From Pseudomonadota bacterium (GTDB lineage: Bacteria; Pseudomonadota; Gammaproteobacteria; Xanthomonadales; Xanthomonadaceae), in NCBI GenBank assembly GCA_023423605.1, contig JAFAFF010000084.1, positions 1-9,434 on the forward strand: a stretch of 9,434 bases of DNA. The letters are read 5' to 3'. The notes below the pieces were generated by a model. It saw only the letters and a list, made by a program, of their open reading frames with translations. It did not search any database and was not told the DNA's origin. This document shows positions 1 to 6,966 of this stretch, in pieces. The position numbers and the translations under genes are program-made. The first letter of the stretch is position 1. Each line of letters opens with the position of its first letter.

Positions 1-264
1 CGGGACGTCGCGATGCTGGCCTACCGTGGTGATTTCGGCGCCGCCCTGGTCGAGCCCTCACCGCAGGGCTTCGGACGCAACTACGTAGGCTACTGGGAGA
101 CCCGCAATCTGCGCATGGTGGCCAACATCCGCGATGTGCTGGGGCGGGCGCCCGGCATGCGCATGCTGGCCATCGTCGGCGCATCGCACAAGGGGTATTA
201 CGAGGCGTATCTCCATCTGATGCACGACGTGCAACTGGTGGACGCGGACGATGTGCTGGGCTGA
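1..264 (+). CDS. DUF5694 domain protein, C-terminal part (5' truncated by window edge)
   Basis: The reading frame is open from the first base of the window and ends at TGA 262-264, so only the last 87 residues are visible; the start lies outside. The visible part has the run RNYVGYWETRNLRMVANI followed by a hydrophobic strand and the motif VGASHK (nt 175-192), then an acidic tail ending DADDVLG. I recognise this as the C-terminal signature of DUF5694 proteins, which are of unknown function. The strand-plus-G-x-S-H arrangement resembles the TraB/GumN/ChaN-like superfamily, but that link is an inference. Whether there is a signal peptide cannot be seen. No convincing intrinsic terminator follows: a weak TTGAA/TTCAA inverted repeat lies at 293-309. 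Family call fairly secure, function unknown. Confidence 0.75.
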   Translation, partial: RDVAMLAYRGDFGAALVEPSPQGFGRNYVGYWETRNLRMVANIRDVLGRAPGMRMLAIVGASHKGYYEAYLHLMHDVQLVDADDVLG

Positions 265-449
265 GGCGGTATACGCGCAATGTCGTCGGTGATTGAAGGG
301 CCTGTTCAAGCCGCTGCTGCTGCAGGATGGAATCAAGTCGTTCAAGGAACGATGGGGGAAGGTCGCAGACCTTGTCGCCGATCAGTGCGTACAGGCGCTT
401 CTCGCCGAGGGAATCGTGCTGCATGCGGTAATCCTCGCAAGGCTGGGGA

Positions 450-474
450 CCACCTGCGCCAAGGCGCGAGGTGG
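450..474. repeat. Strong imperfect inverted repeat (hairpin) in the intergenic region
   Basis: The left arm CCACCTGCGCC (450-460) pairs with GGCGC (463-467) and AGGTGG (469-474). This leaves a single bulged G at 468 and an AA apex (461-462; in practice a four-base loop). An 11-bp, very GC-rich stem would be stable in RNA from either strand. No T-run follows on either side, so it is not a classical intrinsic terminator. It also lacks the GTAG head that I associate with Stenotrophomonas REP-like (SMAG) elements. Role unknown. Confidence 0.6.
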
Positions 475-639
475 CGGGCGATGCGGGTTGGCGTACCGGG
501 AATTGCTGCGAAAAGCCGGCGGATCGAGAGAGACCCCCGCACATCGCCCGCCGTGGAACAGGCAAGGCAATGCATTCTCCGCCGTACCCAAATGGGCAAA
601 ACAGAGCTAATCGCAACAATTCGGCGGGACGCCAATCCC

Positions 640-664
640 GGCCGGTGATCTGCGTCACCTGGCC
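640..664. promoter_or_regulatory. Candidate CRP/Clp-family binding site within an inverted repeat
   Basis: Positions 645-658 read GTGA-TCTGCG-TCAC, an exact match to the conserved core of the CRP consensus (TGTGA-N6-TCACA); the outer positions are G and C rather than T and A. The symmetry extends outward: GGCC at 640-643 matches GGCC at 661-664 across one unpaired T (660). Xanthomonads carry the CRP homologue Clp, which recognises the same type of site. The centre (about 651.5) is 127 bases upstream of the preferred lhr start, far for a class I activator site of a promoter next to that start, so it could serve another promoter. It could also simply be an RNA hairpin. Inference from pattern only. 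Confidence 0.35.
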
Positions 665-761
665 GGCCTATCCTGCGCAGCGGCGGGCCTCCGCGTACAT
701 GGGCAAAGATGCAGTTGCCGTCTGGTAGCGCGTAGCGGTGTGACGGCCATGCCCCCCCATC

Positions 762-771
762 AGGTGATAAT
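762..771 (+). promoter_or_regulatory. SD-like AGGTGA overlapping a -10-like GATAAT just before the lhr start
   Basis: Two readings overlap here. AGGTGA (762-767) lies 11 bases before ATG 779 and could be a loosely spaced ribosome binding site. GATAAT (766-771) is a 5/6 match to the sigma-70 -10 element and stands out in GC-rich DNA; transcription starting about seven bases downstream would begin at or next to A779, giving a leaderless mRNA. No good -35 is found at 16-18 bp; the nearest resemblance (GTGACG, 740-745) is too far away. Both readings favour ATG 779 as the start over GTG 740 or ATG 749. Confidence 0.25.
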
Positions 772-778
772 CCACCCC

Positions 779-3700
779 ATGTCGCCTTCTCCCGCGTCGC
801 CCCTCCTGCGCTCCTTCCATCCCGCCACGGGCGACTGGTTTGCCTCGGCCTTTGCTTCAGCGACGCCGGTGCAGGTGCAGGCGTGGGCAGCCATCGGCCG
901 CGGCGAGCATACGCTGGTGATCGCACCCACCGGGTCGGGCAAGACGCTGGCAGCGTTCCTGCACGCCATCGACCGGCTTTTCAGCGAGCGCGACGCACAG
1001 GCGCGCACTGCCGAGGCCACAGGCAAGCCATCCCCCCGGCAAACGCGCATCCTGTACCTGTCGCCGATAAAGGCCCTGGCCGCCGATGTGCAGCGCAATC
1101 TGCAGCTTCCGTTGCAGGGCGTAATGGCAGAACGTGCGCGTCGCGATGATCCGCAGGTGCAACTGTCGGTGGCCATCCGCAGTGGCGACACCTCGTCGGC
1201 GGAGCGTGCGCAGCTGGTCCGCCGTCCGCCGGACATCCTGATCACCACGCCCGAATCGTTGTTCCTGATGCTGACCTCCAAGGCCCGGGAGACGCTGCGC
1301 GATGTGCATACGGTCATCATCGACGAGATCCACGCAGTGGCGGGCAGCAAACGCGGCACCCATCTGGCGCTGAGCCTGGAACGCCTGGACCGCCTGCTGC
1401 AGGTGCCCGCGCAGCGCATCGGGCTTTCGGCAACGGTACGCCCGGTGGAGGCGGTGGCGCGGTTCCTTGGCGGTGATCGACCGGTGACGGTGGTCGATCC
1501 GCCCGCGGGTCGCCACCTGGACATGAGCATCGTGGTGCCTGTGGAGGACATGTCCGATATTCCGGCGCATGCAGGCCCGCCCACCGCAGGCGAACCTGCG
1601 CACCGCGTCGGTTCGATCTGGCCGCACGTGGAATCCAGCATCCTCGACCAGGTGCTGCAGCGTCGTTCCACCATCGTGTTCGCCAATTCGCGGGGCGTGG
1701 CGGAGAAACTCACCGCGCGCCTCAACACTCTGTATGCCGAGCGCCTGGCTGGCGGGCCTGCCGCCGGTGCGCGGGACAGCGATGCTCCCACCGAGCAGTT
1801 TGGTTCCTTCAACGGTGGAACGGCGGGACGCTCCACCGGTGCCGACGCACTCATCGCCCGCTCGCACCATGGTTCGGTATCCAAGGAGCAGCGTGGTGAG
1901 ATCGAACAGGCACTCAAATCCGGTGAGCTGCGCTGCGTGGTGGCCACATCCAGCCTGGAGCTGGGCATCGACATGGGCCTGGTGGATCTGGTCATCCAGG
2001 TTGCTGCGCCGCCGTCGGTGGCCAGTGCCCTGCAGCGCGTAGGGCGCGCCGGACACCAGGTGGGCGGCATTTCCACCGGGCTGGTCTATCCGCGTACGCG
2101 ACGCGATCTGGTCGATGCCACCGTGGCCGTGGACAGCATGCTGGCCGGCCGTATCGAGGCAATCGACCCGCCGCGCAATCCGCTGGATGTGCTGGCCCAG
2201 CAGACCGTCGCCGCCGTGGCGATGGATACCTTGGACGTGGACGCATGGTTCGCCAGCGTGCGTCGCGCGGCACCGTATCGCGATCTGCCGCGCAGCGCGT
2301 TCGATGCAACGCTGGACATGCTGGCCGGCCGCTATCCGTCCGACGATTTCGCAGGCTTCCGCCCGCGGCTGGTCTGGAACCGCGACACCGGCGAGCTGAG
2401 CGCGCGGCCGGGCGCGAAGCAGCTTGCGGTGACCAGCGGCGGCACCATTCCGGATCGCGGCATGTTCAGCGTGGTGCTGCCTGAAGGCGAAGAGCGCGCC
2501 GGTTCGCGACGCGTGGGTGAACTGGATGAGGAGATGGTCTACGAGTCGCGGGTGAATGATGTGATCACCCTCGGTGCCACATCGTGGCGCATCGAGCAGA
2601 TCACCCGCGACCAGGTGGTGGTGACGCCGGCGCCCGGGCGCTCGGCCCGGCTGCCATTCTGGCGCGGTGAAGGCGCCGGACGTCCTGCCGAGCTGGGCGA
2701 GGCGATCGGTGCGTTCCTGGCGGCGCTGGACACGGATACGGACAGTTCCGCGACGGCGGAGCAGGCGGTTGCCCGGCTGACCCCCGGGTTGCTGGCGCGG
2801 TTGCAGGCCTGCGGCCTGGAGCGCAACGGCATCGCCAACCTGCTTGGCCTGCTTGCCGAGCAGCGCCAGGCCACCGGCGTGCTGCCCACCGATCGCCGGC
2901 TGGTGGTGGAGCGCTGCAGGGACGAACTTGGCGATTGGCGGATCATGCTGCATTCGCCTTACGGCCGGCGCGTGCACGATCCCTGGGCGCTGGCCATCGC
3001 CGCGCGCATACGCGAGCGCTGGCGGGTGGACCCGGCGGTAGTGGCCAGCGAAGACGGCATCATGGTGCGCATCCCGGATTCCAGCGGTCGCCTGCCGGGT
3101 GCCGAACTGTTCCTGTTCAAGCCCGAACGGCTGCGGCGCACGGTCGTGGAAGCCGTTGGTGGATCGGCGCTGTTCGCTGCGCGTTTCCGCGAATGCGCAT
3201 CGCGGGCGTTGCTGCTGCCACGGCAGAACCCGGGGCGTCGTTCGCCGCTGTGGCAACAACGGCTGCGTGCCGGCCAGCTGCTGGATATCGCGCGTGCCTG
3301 GCCGGAGTTCCCGATCCTTGTCGAGACCGCGCGTGAATGCCTGCAGGATGTCTACGATCTGGACGCACTCGATGCGTTGATGCAGCGCCTGGGCGATGGC
3401 CGCGTGCAGATGGCGGAAGTCACCACCGAGGTGCCATCCCCCTTCGCGGCCAATCTGTTGTTCGGCTATGTGGCCGAGTTCATGTATGCAACGGACGTGC
3501 CGTTGGCCGAGCACCGTGCATCGGTGCTGGCGCTGGACAGCGGGCTGCTGGGTGAGCTGCTGGGCCAGGTGGACATGGCTGGGCTGCTGGATACCTCCGT
3601 GATTGCACGGGTGGGCGACGAACTGCAGCGGCTGGCGCCGGACCGCCAAGCGAAAGGCAAGGAAGGCGTCGCCGACCTGCTGCGCGAGCTGGGCCCGTTG

Positions 3701-5590
3701 TCGGAACCGGAGGTGGCGGCACGCCTGGCCGACGCGGAGGGTGCTGTCGGCATGCATCTGCTGGCGCTGGAGGGCGAACGTCGCGTCATCCGCGTGGCAA
3801 TCGCGGGCCGGCAGCGCTGGACTGCTGTCGAGGATGCCGCGCGGCTGCGCGACGCGCTGGGCGTGGTATTGCCGGCGGGTATCCCCGCGGTATTTCTTGC
3901 CCCTGGCGCCGACCCGCTCGGCGAGCTGGTGGCGCGCTTCGCACGCAGCCGTGCGCCCTTCAGCACCGGCGATGTCGCTGGCGAATTCGGCCTTGGCGTG
4001 GCCGTCGCGGATGCGGTGCTGGAACGCCTGGCGGGGCAGGGAAAGCTGCTGCAAGGCAACTTCGGCGCCACGCATGGCCAGGACACGCAGGAAGGCGCGA
4101 CCATCGACATCAGTCCGCTCGCGCTTCATGAGTGGGTGAACGAGGATGTCTTCCGTCGCCTGCGCCTGCGTTCGCTGCAGTCGGCAAGGGCGGCGACGCG
4201 GCCGGTGCCACAGGCAGCGTATGCGCGCCTGCTGCTGGAGCAGCATGGCCTGCTGGCGGATGCGACCGCGATGGCCGCCGGGTCCTCTCGGACCGCGCAG
4301 GGCGCATTGCACGGAACCGATGGCCTCGCGCGGGTGATCGAGCAGCTCGCTGGCGTGGCGCTGCCGGTGTCAGTGTGGGAGAACCAGGTGCTGCCCGCCC
4401 GCGTCCGCGATTACACGCCGGGCATGCTGGACGAACTGCTCGCCACCGGCGGCGTGGTGTGGTCGGGACATGGCAGGCTGGGCGAGGACGACGCCCTGGT
4501 CTCGCTGCATCTGCAGGAGTTCGCCGCCGAAACATTGCCATCGCCCCCGGCACTGGATGACGGCGCCGCGAGCTCGCCGCTCCAGCAGGCGATTCTTGCG
4601 CGGCTTGCCGAAGGCGGGGGCTATTTCGCACGCCAGCTGGCGACCGCGGTGCAGGCAGCGGAGGGGAGTGGATCGTCGACGGTGCATGATCTTTCACCGG
4701 AAGCCCTGCATGGTGCGCTCTGGGGCCTTGCGTGGTCCGGCCACGTCACCACCGATATCTGGTCGCCGCTGCGGGCCTTGTCGGCGGCGCGCGCGCCGCA
4801 GCGTCCCCGCGTGGCCAGTGCATCGCGGCGGCGAAGGGCACTGCAGGGCATGCGCATGATGCAGGGCGAGCAGGCCGTTTCAAACGCACAGGGACCGGCG
4901 AGCTTTGCTGCGCCAAGCCTGGCCGGACGCTGGTCGTTGTTGCCACGCGGAACCGCCAACGACACCGTGCGGGCCATGGCGCTGGCCGAAGGATTGCTGG
5001 ACCGCCACGCCGTGGTCAGCCGCGGAGCGGCTGTGGTTGAAGATGTGCTGGGCGGCTTTCCGGCGCTGCAGCAGGTGTACCGCGGCATGGAAGATGCCGG
5101 GCGGGTGCTGCGTGGCCGGTTCGTGGAAGGGCTTGGCGGCGCGCAGTTCGCCGAACGCGATACGGTGGATCGGCTGCGCGGGATCGCCGAAGCGACGTCT
5201 GCATCCGGAACGCTGCCCGCCATCGGGCTGTCCGCCGTGGATCCTGCCAACCCCTATGGCAGCGTGCTGCCCTGGCCGGCGTCAGCATCGAAGGCCCGCC
5301 TGGCACGTCGTCCCGGCGCGTTCGTTGTCAGCGTCGGCGGGCGCCTGGCACTGTATCTGGCGCAGGGCGGCCGCCATCTGCTGACCTTCTTCGATGCACG
5401 TGATCCGGCGCTGGCGGACGTGCAGATGGCTGCATCGCAGGCGCTGGCTGATGCCCTGCGGCGTGGGCGACGCGTGTCCTTCACGCTTGAGTCGATCGAC
5501 GACAGGCCGGTCAACCGCGGCGCGCTGACCGATGCGCTGCGTGCCGCCGGCTTTCGTGGCGCCCCCAGGGGATTGACCTGGGAAGGCTGA
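779..5590 (+). CDS. lhr: ATP-dependent helicase Lhr, long form (Lhr-Core plus C-terminal domain)
   Basis: Superfamily 2 DNA/RNA helicase of 1603 residues, cytoplasmic, implicated in DNA repair; E. coli Lhr has 1538. Visible motifs: Walker A APTGSGKT (49-56, K55), motif II DEIH (182-185), motif III SAT (217-219), motif IV TIVFANSR (298-305), motif V ATSSLELGID (389-398) and motif VI QRVGRAGH (419-426). These are followed by the winged-helix and Lhr-specific region to about residue 890, then a long C-terminal domain. Stretches such as SGGTIPDRGMFSV and RVGELDEEMVYESRVND are typical of the family. A basic linker (RRRR, near residue 1350) splits the C-terminal part. The E. coli C-terminal domain is reported to be a uracil-DNA glycosylase; here the tail reads GLTWEG, where I recall GLDWG in E. 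coli. Start ATG 779 was chosen because the conserved F-x-P-A...WF begins about 12 residues later; GTG 740 and ATG 749 would add 13 or 10 atypical residues. The gene stands alone on its strand, with no frameshift. Confidence 0.95.
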   Translation: MSPSPASPLLRSFHPATGDWFASAFASATPVQVQAWAAIGRGEHTLVIAPTGSGKTLAAFLHAIDRLFSERDAQARTAEATGKPSPRQTRILYLSPIKALAADVQRNLQLPLQGVMAERARRDDPQVQLSVAIRSGDTSSAERAQLVRRPPDILITTPESLFLMLTSKARETLRDVHTVIIDEIHAVAGSKRGTHLALSLERLDRLLQVPAQRIGLSATVRPVEAVARFLGGDRPVTVVDPPAGRHLDMSIVVPVEDMSDIPAHAGPPTAGEPAHRVGSIWPHVESSILDQVLQRRSTIVFANSRGVAEKLTARLNTLYAERLAGGPAAGARDSDAPTEQFGSFNGGTAGRSTGADALIARSHHGSVSKEQRGEIEQALKSGELRCVVATSSLELGIDMGLVDLVIQVAAPPSVASALQRVGRAGHQVGGISTGLVYPRTRRDLVDATVAVDSMLAGRIEAIDPPRNPLDVLAQQTVAAVAMDTLDVDAWFASVRRAAPYRDLPRSAFDATLDMLAGRYPSDDFAGFRPRLVWNRDTGELSARPGAKQLAVTSGGTIPDRGMFSVVLPEGEERAGSRRVGELDEEMVYESRVNDVITLGATSWRIEQITRDQVVVTPAPGRSARLPFWRGEGAGRPAELGEAIGAFLAALDTDTDSSATAEQAVARLTPGLLARLQACGLERNGIANLLGLLAEQRQATGVLPTDRRLVVERCRDELGDWRIMLHSPYGRRVHDPWALAIAARIRERWRVDPAVVASEDGIMVRIPDSSGRLPGAELFLFKPERLRRTVVEAVGGSALFAARFRECASRALLLPRQNPGRRSPLWQQRLRAGQLLDIARAWPEFPILVETARECLQDVYDLDALDALMQRLGDGRVQMAEVTTEVPSPFAANLLFGYVAEFMYATDVPLAEHRASVLALDSGLLGELLGQVDMAGLLDTSVIARVGDELQRLAPDRQAKGKEGVADLLRELGPLSEPEVAARLADAEGAVGMHLLALEGERRVIRVAIAGRQRWTAVEDAARLRDALGVVLPAGIPAVFLAPGADPLGELVARFARSRAPFSTGDVAGEFGLGVAVADAVLERLAGQGKLLQGNFGATHGQDTQEGATIDISPLALHEWVNEDVFRRLRLRSLQSARAATRPVPQAAYARLLLEQHGLLADATAMAAGSSRTAQGALHGTDGLARVIEQLAGVALPVSVWENQVLPARVRDYTPGMLDELLATGGVVWSGHGRLGEDDALVSLHLQEFAAETLPSPPALDDGAASSPLQQAILARLAEGGGYFARQLATAVQAAEGSGSSTVHDLSPEALHGALWGLAWSGHVTTDIWSPLRALSAARAPQRPRVASASRRRRALQGMRMMQGEQAVSNAQGPASFAAPSLAGRWSLLPRGTANDTVRAMALAEGLLDRHAVVSRGAAVVEDVLGGFPALQQVYRGMEDAGRVLRGRFVEGLGGAQFAERDTVDRLRGIAEATSASGTLPAIGLSAVDPANPYGSVLPWPASASKARLARRPGAFVVSVGGRLALYLAQGGRHLLTFFDARDPALADVQMAASQALADALRRGRRVSFTLESIDDRPVNRGALTDALRAAGFRGAPRGLTWEG

Positions 5591-5626
5591 GCCAGGGCTC
5601 CATGCCGGTTGGCGATTCGTAGCGCT

Positions 5627-5659
5627 CACGGCCGTGGTGATGCCGCGCCCTGCGCGGCA
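5627..5659 (+). terminator. Two adjacent palindromes after lhr; possible transcription end
   Basis: CACGGCCGTG (5627-5636) is a perfect 10-base palindrome. Five bases on, TGCCGCGC (5641-5648) pairs perfectly with GCGCGGCA (5652-5659) around a three-base loop, an 8-bp GC-rich stem. They lie 37-69 bases after the lhr stop and before the next gene, where a terminator would be expected, but no T-run follows, so intrinsic termination would be weak. GTAG at 5619-5622 recalls the head of Stenotrophomonas REP-like elements, but the palindrome does not begin directly after it. Alternatives are an mRNA-stabilising 3' structure or a degenerate REP-like element. Confidence 0.35.
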
Positions 5660-5780
5660 ACCATGGCCGGACACTTCTGCACGCGGCCTTCTTTCCGGTG
5701 TCTCGTGTATTTCACATCGGCTCGCGCAGCCTCTGGTGGCCAGCTGCATGTGCAGCGAATGACCAGGGAGCGTCCCATCC

Positions 5781-6827
5781 ATGAATACCCGAGGCGATTA
5801 CAACGATCGCGAACCCGTCGCTGCAACCGTAGCGGTCGTCACACCACCGCCGGTGGTGGACGTACCAGCCGATACCGCGGTGTCGTGGGGTGCCATCCTC
5901 GCCGGTGCCATCGCCGCTGCGGCGCTGTCACTGGTGCTGCTGATCCTGGGCGTCGGCCTGGGGCTTTCTTCGGTTTCGCCGTGGGCGTTCGACGGCGTGT
6001 CGAAGGAAACCTTCGGATGGACCAGCATCGCGTGGTTGACCTTCACCGCACTCGCGGCATCCGGACTGGGGGGTTACCTGGCGGGCCGCCTGCGCAGCAA
6101 GTGGACGGGTGTGCACGGCGATGAAACCTACTTCCGCGACACCGCGCATGGCTTCGTTTCCTGGGCCGTGGCCACGCTGCTCACCGCCGGCCTGCTCACC
6201 TCCGCCATTGGTGGCATCCTGGGTGCCGGTGCGAAGGTGGCCGGGGCCACTGCCGGCGCCGCGGTATCGGCAGCGGGTGGCGCGGCGGCCGCTGGCGCCG
6301 GTGCCAGCGCCGCCGGTCCGGAAGACGGCGACCTGCAGTACTGGGCCGATTCGCTGTTCCGCGCCAATCCGGCCGCGTCGCAGCCGCAGCCGCAGTCGCC
6401 CGCGGGTCCGATGGATCCGTCGATGGCGCCGCCACCGGCACCCGCGGCCGGTGCCCTGCCACCGCCGCGCCCGATGCCGGGCAACGACCGTGGCATGGAC
6501 CGTCGCGAGGTACGCGCGGAGGTCAACCGCATCATCGTCAACAGCCTGCGCAGGGATTCCATGGACCCGGCCGATACGCAGTACCTGGCCCAGCTGGTGG
6601 CCCGCGAGACGGGAATGAGCCAGGCCGAGGCGCAGGCCCGGGTGTCCGAAGTTCAGAACCGCATGCGTGCGACATTGGAACAGGCGAAGCAGGAAGCGAA
6701 GCAGGCGGCTGACGATGCCCGCAAGGCCACCGCCTATGCCGCGCTGTGGCTGTTCATCACGCTGCTGATCGGCGCCTTCTTCGCCAGCCTGAGCGCCACC
6801 TGGGGCGGTCGCCGTCGCGACCTGTGA
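5781..6827 (+). CDS. Conserved four-helix inner-membrane protein of unknown function
   Basis: A 348-residue protein with ribosome binding site AGGGAG (5765-5770) ten bases before ATG 5781. Predicted helices by reading: about 37-62, 80-102, 124-150 and 319-340. The RLRSKW loop after helix 2 and the C-terminal RRR fit the positive-inside rule with both termini in the cytoplasm, so residues of about 150-318 would lie in the periplasm. That part begins with an Ala/Gly-rich run (about 149-178), continues with a Pro/Gln-rich linker (about 195-240) and ends with a charged, probably helical segment rich in Gln, Lys and Ala (about 245-317) leading into helix 4. The first three helices, with GAILAGA...GLGLSSVSPW and GYLAGRLR...FRDTAHGFVSWAVATL, match a widespread proteobacterial membrane family sometimes labelled PhnA-like; I know of no proven function. 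Probably co-transcribed with the microprotein 28 bases downstream. Confidence 0.85.
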   Translation: MNTRGDYNDREPVAATVAVVTPPPVVDVPADTAVSWGAILAGAIAAAALSLVLLILGVGLGLSSVSPWAFDGVSKETFGWTSIAWLTFTALAASGLGGYLAGRLRSKWTGVHGDETYFRDTAHGFVSWAVATLLTAGLLTSAIGGILGAGAKVAGATAGAAVSAAGGAAAAGAGASAAGPEDGDLQYWADSLFRANPAASQPQPQSPAGPMDPSMAPPPAPAAGALPPPRPMPGNDRGMDRREVRAEVNRIIVNSLRRDSMDPADTQYLAQLVARETGMSQAEAQARVSEVQNRMRATLEQAKQEAKQAADDARKATAYAALWLFITLLIGAFFASLSATWGGRRRDL

Positions 6828-6855
6828 TGCGGATTTTCAACGAGGAGGAAACACC

Positions 6856-6927
6856 ATGAAATATCTGTTGCTGTGGATGCTCGGCATTCCGATTCCGCTG
6901 TTGCTGCTGTACGCGATCTTCAGCTGA
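6856..6927 (+). CDS. 23-residue hydrophobic membrane microprotein
   Basis: ATG 6856 to TGA 6925-6927 encodes 23 residues beginning MKYLLLWMLG, with a central GIPIP and ending YAIFS. The ribosome binding site AGGAGG (6843-6848) is perfect, with seven bases to the ATG, the best in the window. After one lysine the peptide is a single hydrophobic segment long enough to cross the membrane, kinked by two prolines. It starts 28 bases after the four-helix membrane protein gene and ends 13 bases before a strong hairpin, so it is probably the last gene of that two-gene unit and might bind that protein. It has no signal-peptidase site that I can see. It is too short for routine gene calling; function unknown. 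Confidence 0.75.
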   Translation: MKYLLLWMLGIPIPLLLLYAIFS

Positions 6928-6940
6928 AGACACATCGCTC

Positions 6941-6960
6941 AGGCCGCCTTCGGGCGGCCT
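6941..6960. terminator. Hairpin between convergent genes, probably a bidirectional terminator
   Basis: AGGCCGCC (6941-6948) and GGCGGCCT (6953-6960) form a perfect 8-bp stem. On the + strand transcript the loop is TTCG closed by C-G, the exceptionally stable UUCG tetraloop; on the - strand the loop is CGAA. It lies 13 bases after the microprotein stop (+) and 6 bases after the mpg stop (-), exactly between the convergent ends. No T-run follows in either direction, so termination may be incomplete or the hairpin may mainly protect 3' ends. Confidence 0.7.
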
Positions 6961-6966
6961 GATGCG

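Larger units (their letters stand above)
265..739. other. Non-coding stretch between the DUF5694 gene and lhr, with inverted repeats
   Basis: I see no gene here that I can support. The stretch holds an 11-bp hairpin with one bulge (450-474), a second inverted repeat with a GTGA-N6-TCAC core (640-664), a locally A/T-richer patch around 589-623 and a short direct repeat GTAGCG (725-730 and 732-737). Two overlapping frames in the left half read somewhat like protein: a + frame from TTG 293 to 610, and a - frame open from GTG 658 down past the window edge, which passes straight through the DUF5694 gene in antisense. Neither has a good ribosome binding site or a family match that I recognise. The region could be an untranslated leader of lhr, a small-RNA locus or a decayed gene. 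Confidence 0.5.

Noticed and set aside
293..309. TTGAA/TTCAA inverted repeat after the DUF5694 gene as a terminator
   Set aside because: Only five A/T-biased base pairs with a seven-base loop and no T-run; too weak.
1700..1890. Low-complexity Gly/Ala/Ser insert between helicase motifs IV and V of Lhr
   Set aside because: Long-form Lhr proteins, including that of E. coli as I recall it, have a variable insert here before the ARSHHGSVSKEQR segment, so it is not unusual.
857..4312. Very long open frame (1151 codons) on the - strand under lhr
   Set aside because: It is the antisense of a clear helicase gene in GC-rich DNA. Its translation is rich in His, Arg, Gln and Ala with no domain, and the + strand frame carries every helicase motif.
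5694..5713. Possible promoter (TATTTC at 5708-5713) for the membrane protein gene
   Set aside because: No -35-like hexamer lies at acceptable spacing and the -10 match is poor.
5609..6124. + strand open frame across the start of the membrane protein gene
   Set aside because: It overlaps the membrane gene in another frame, has an Arg/Gly-rich composition, no domain and no ribosome binding site.
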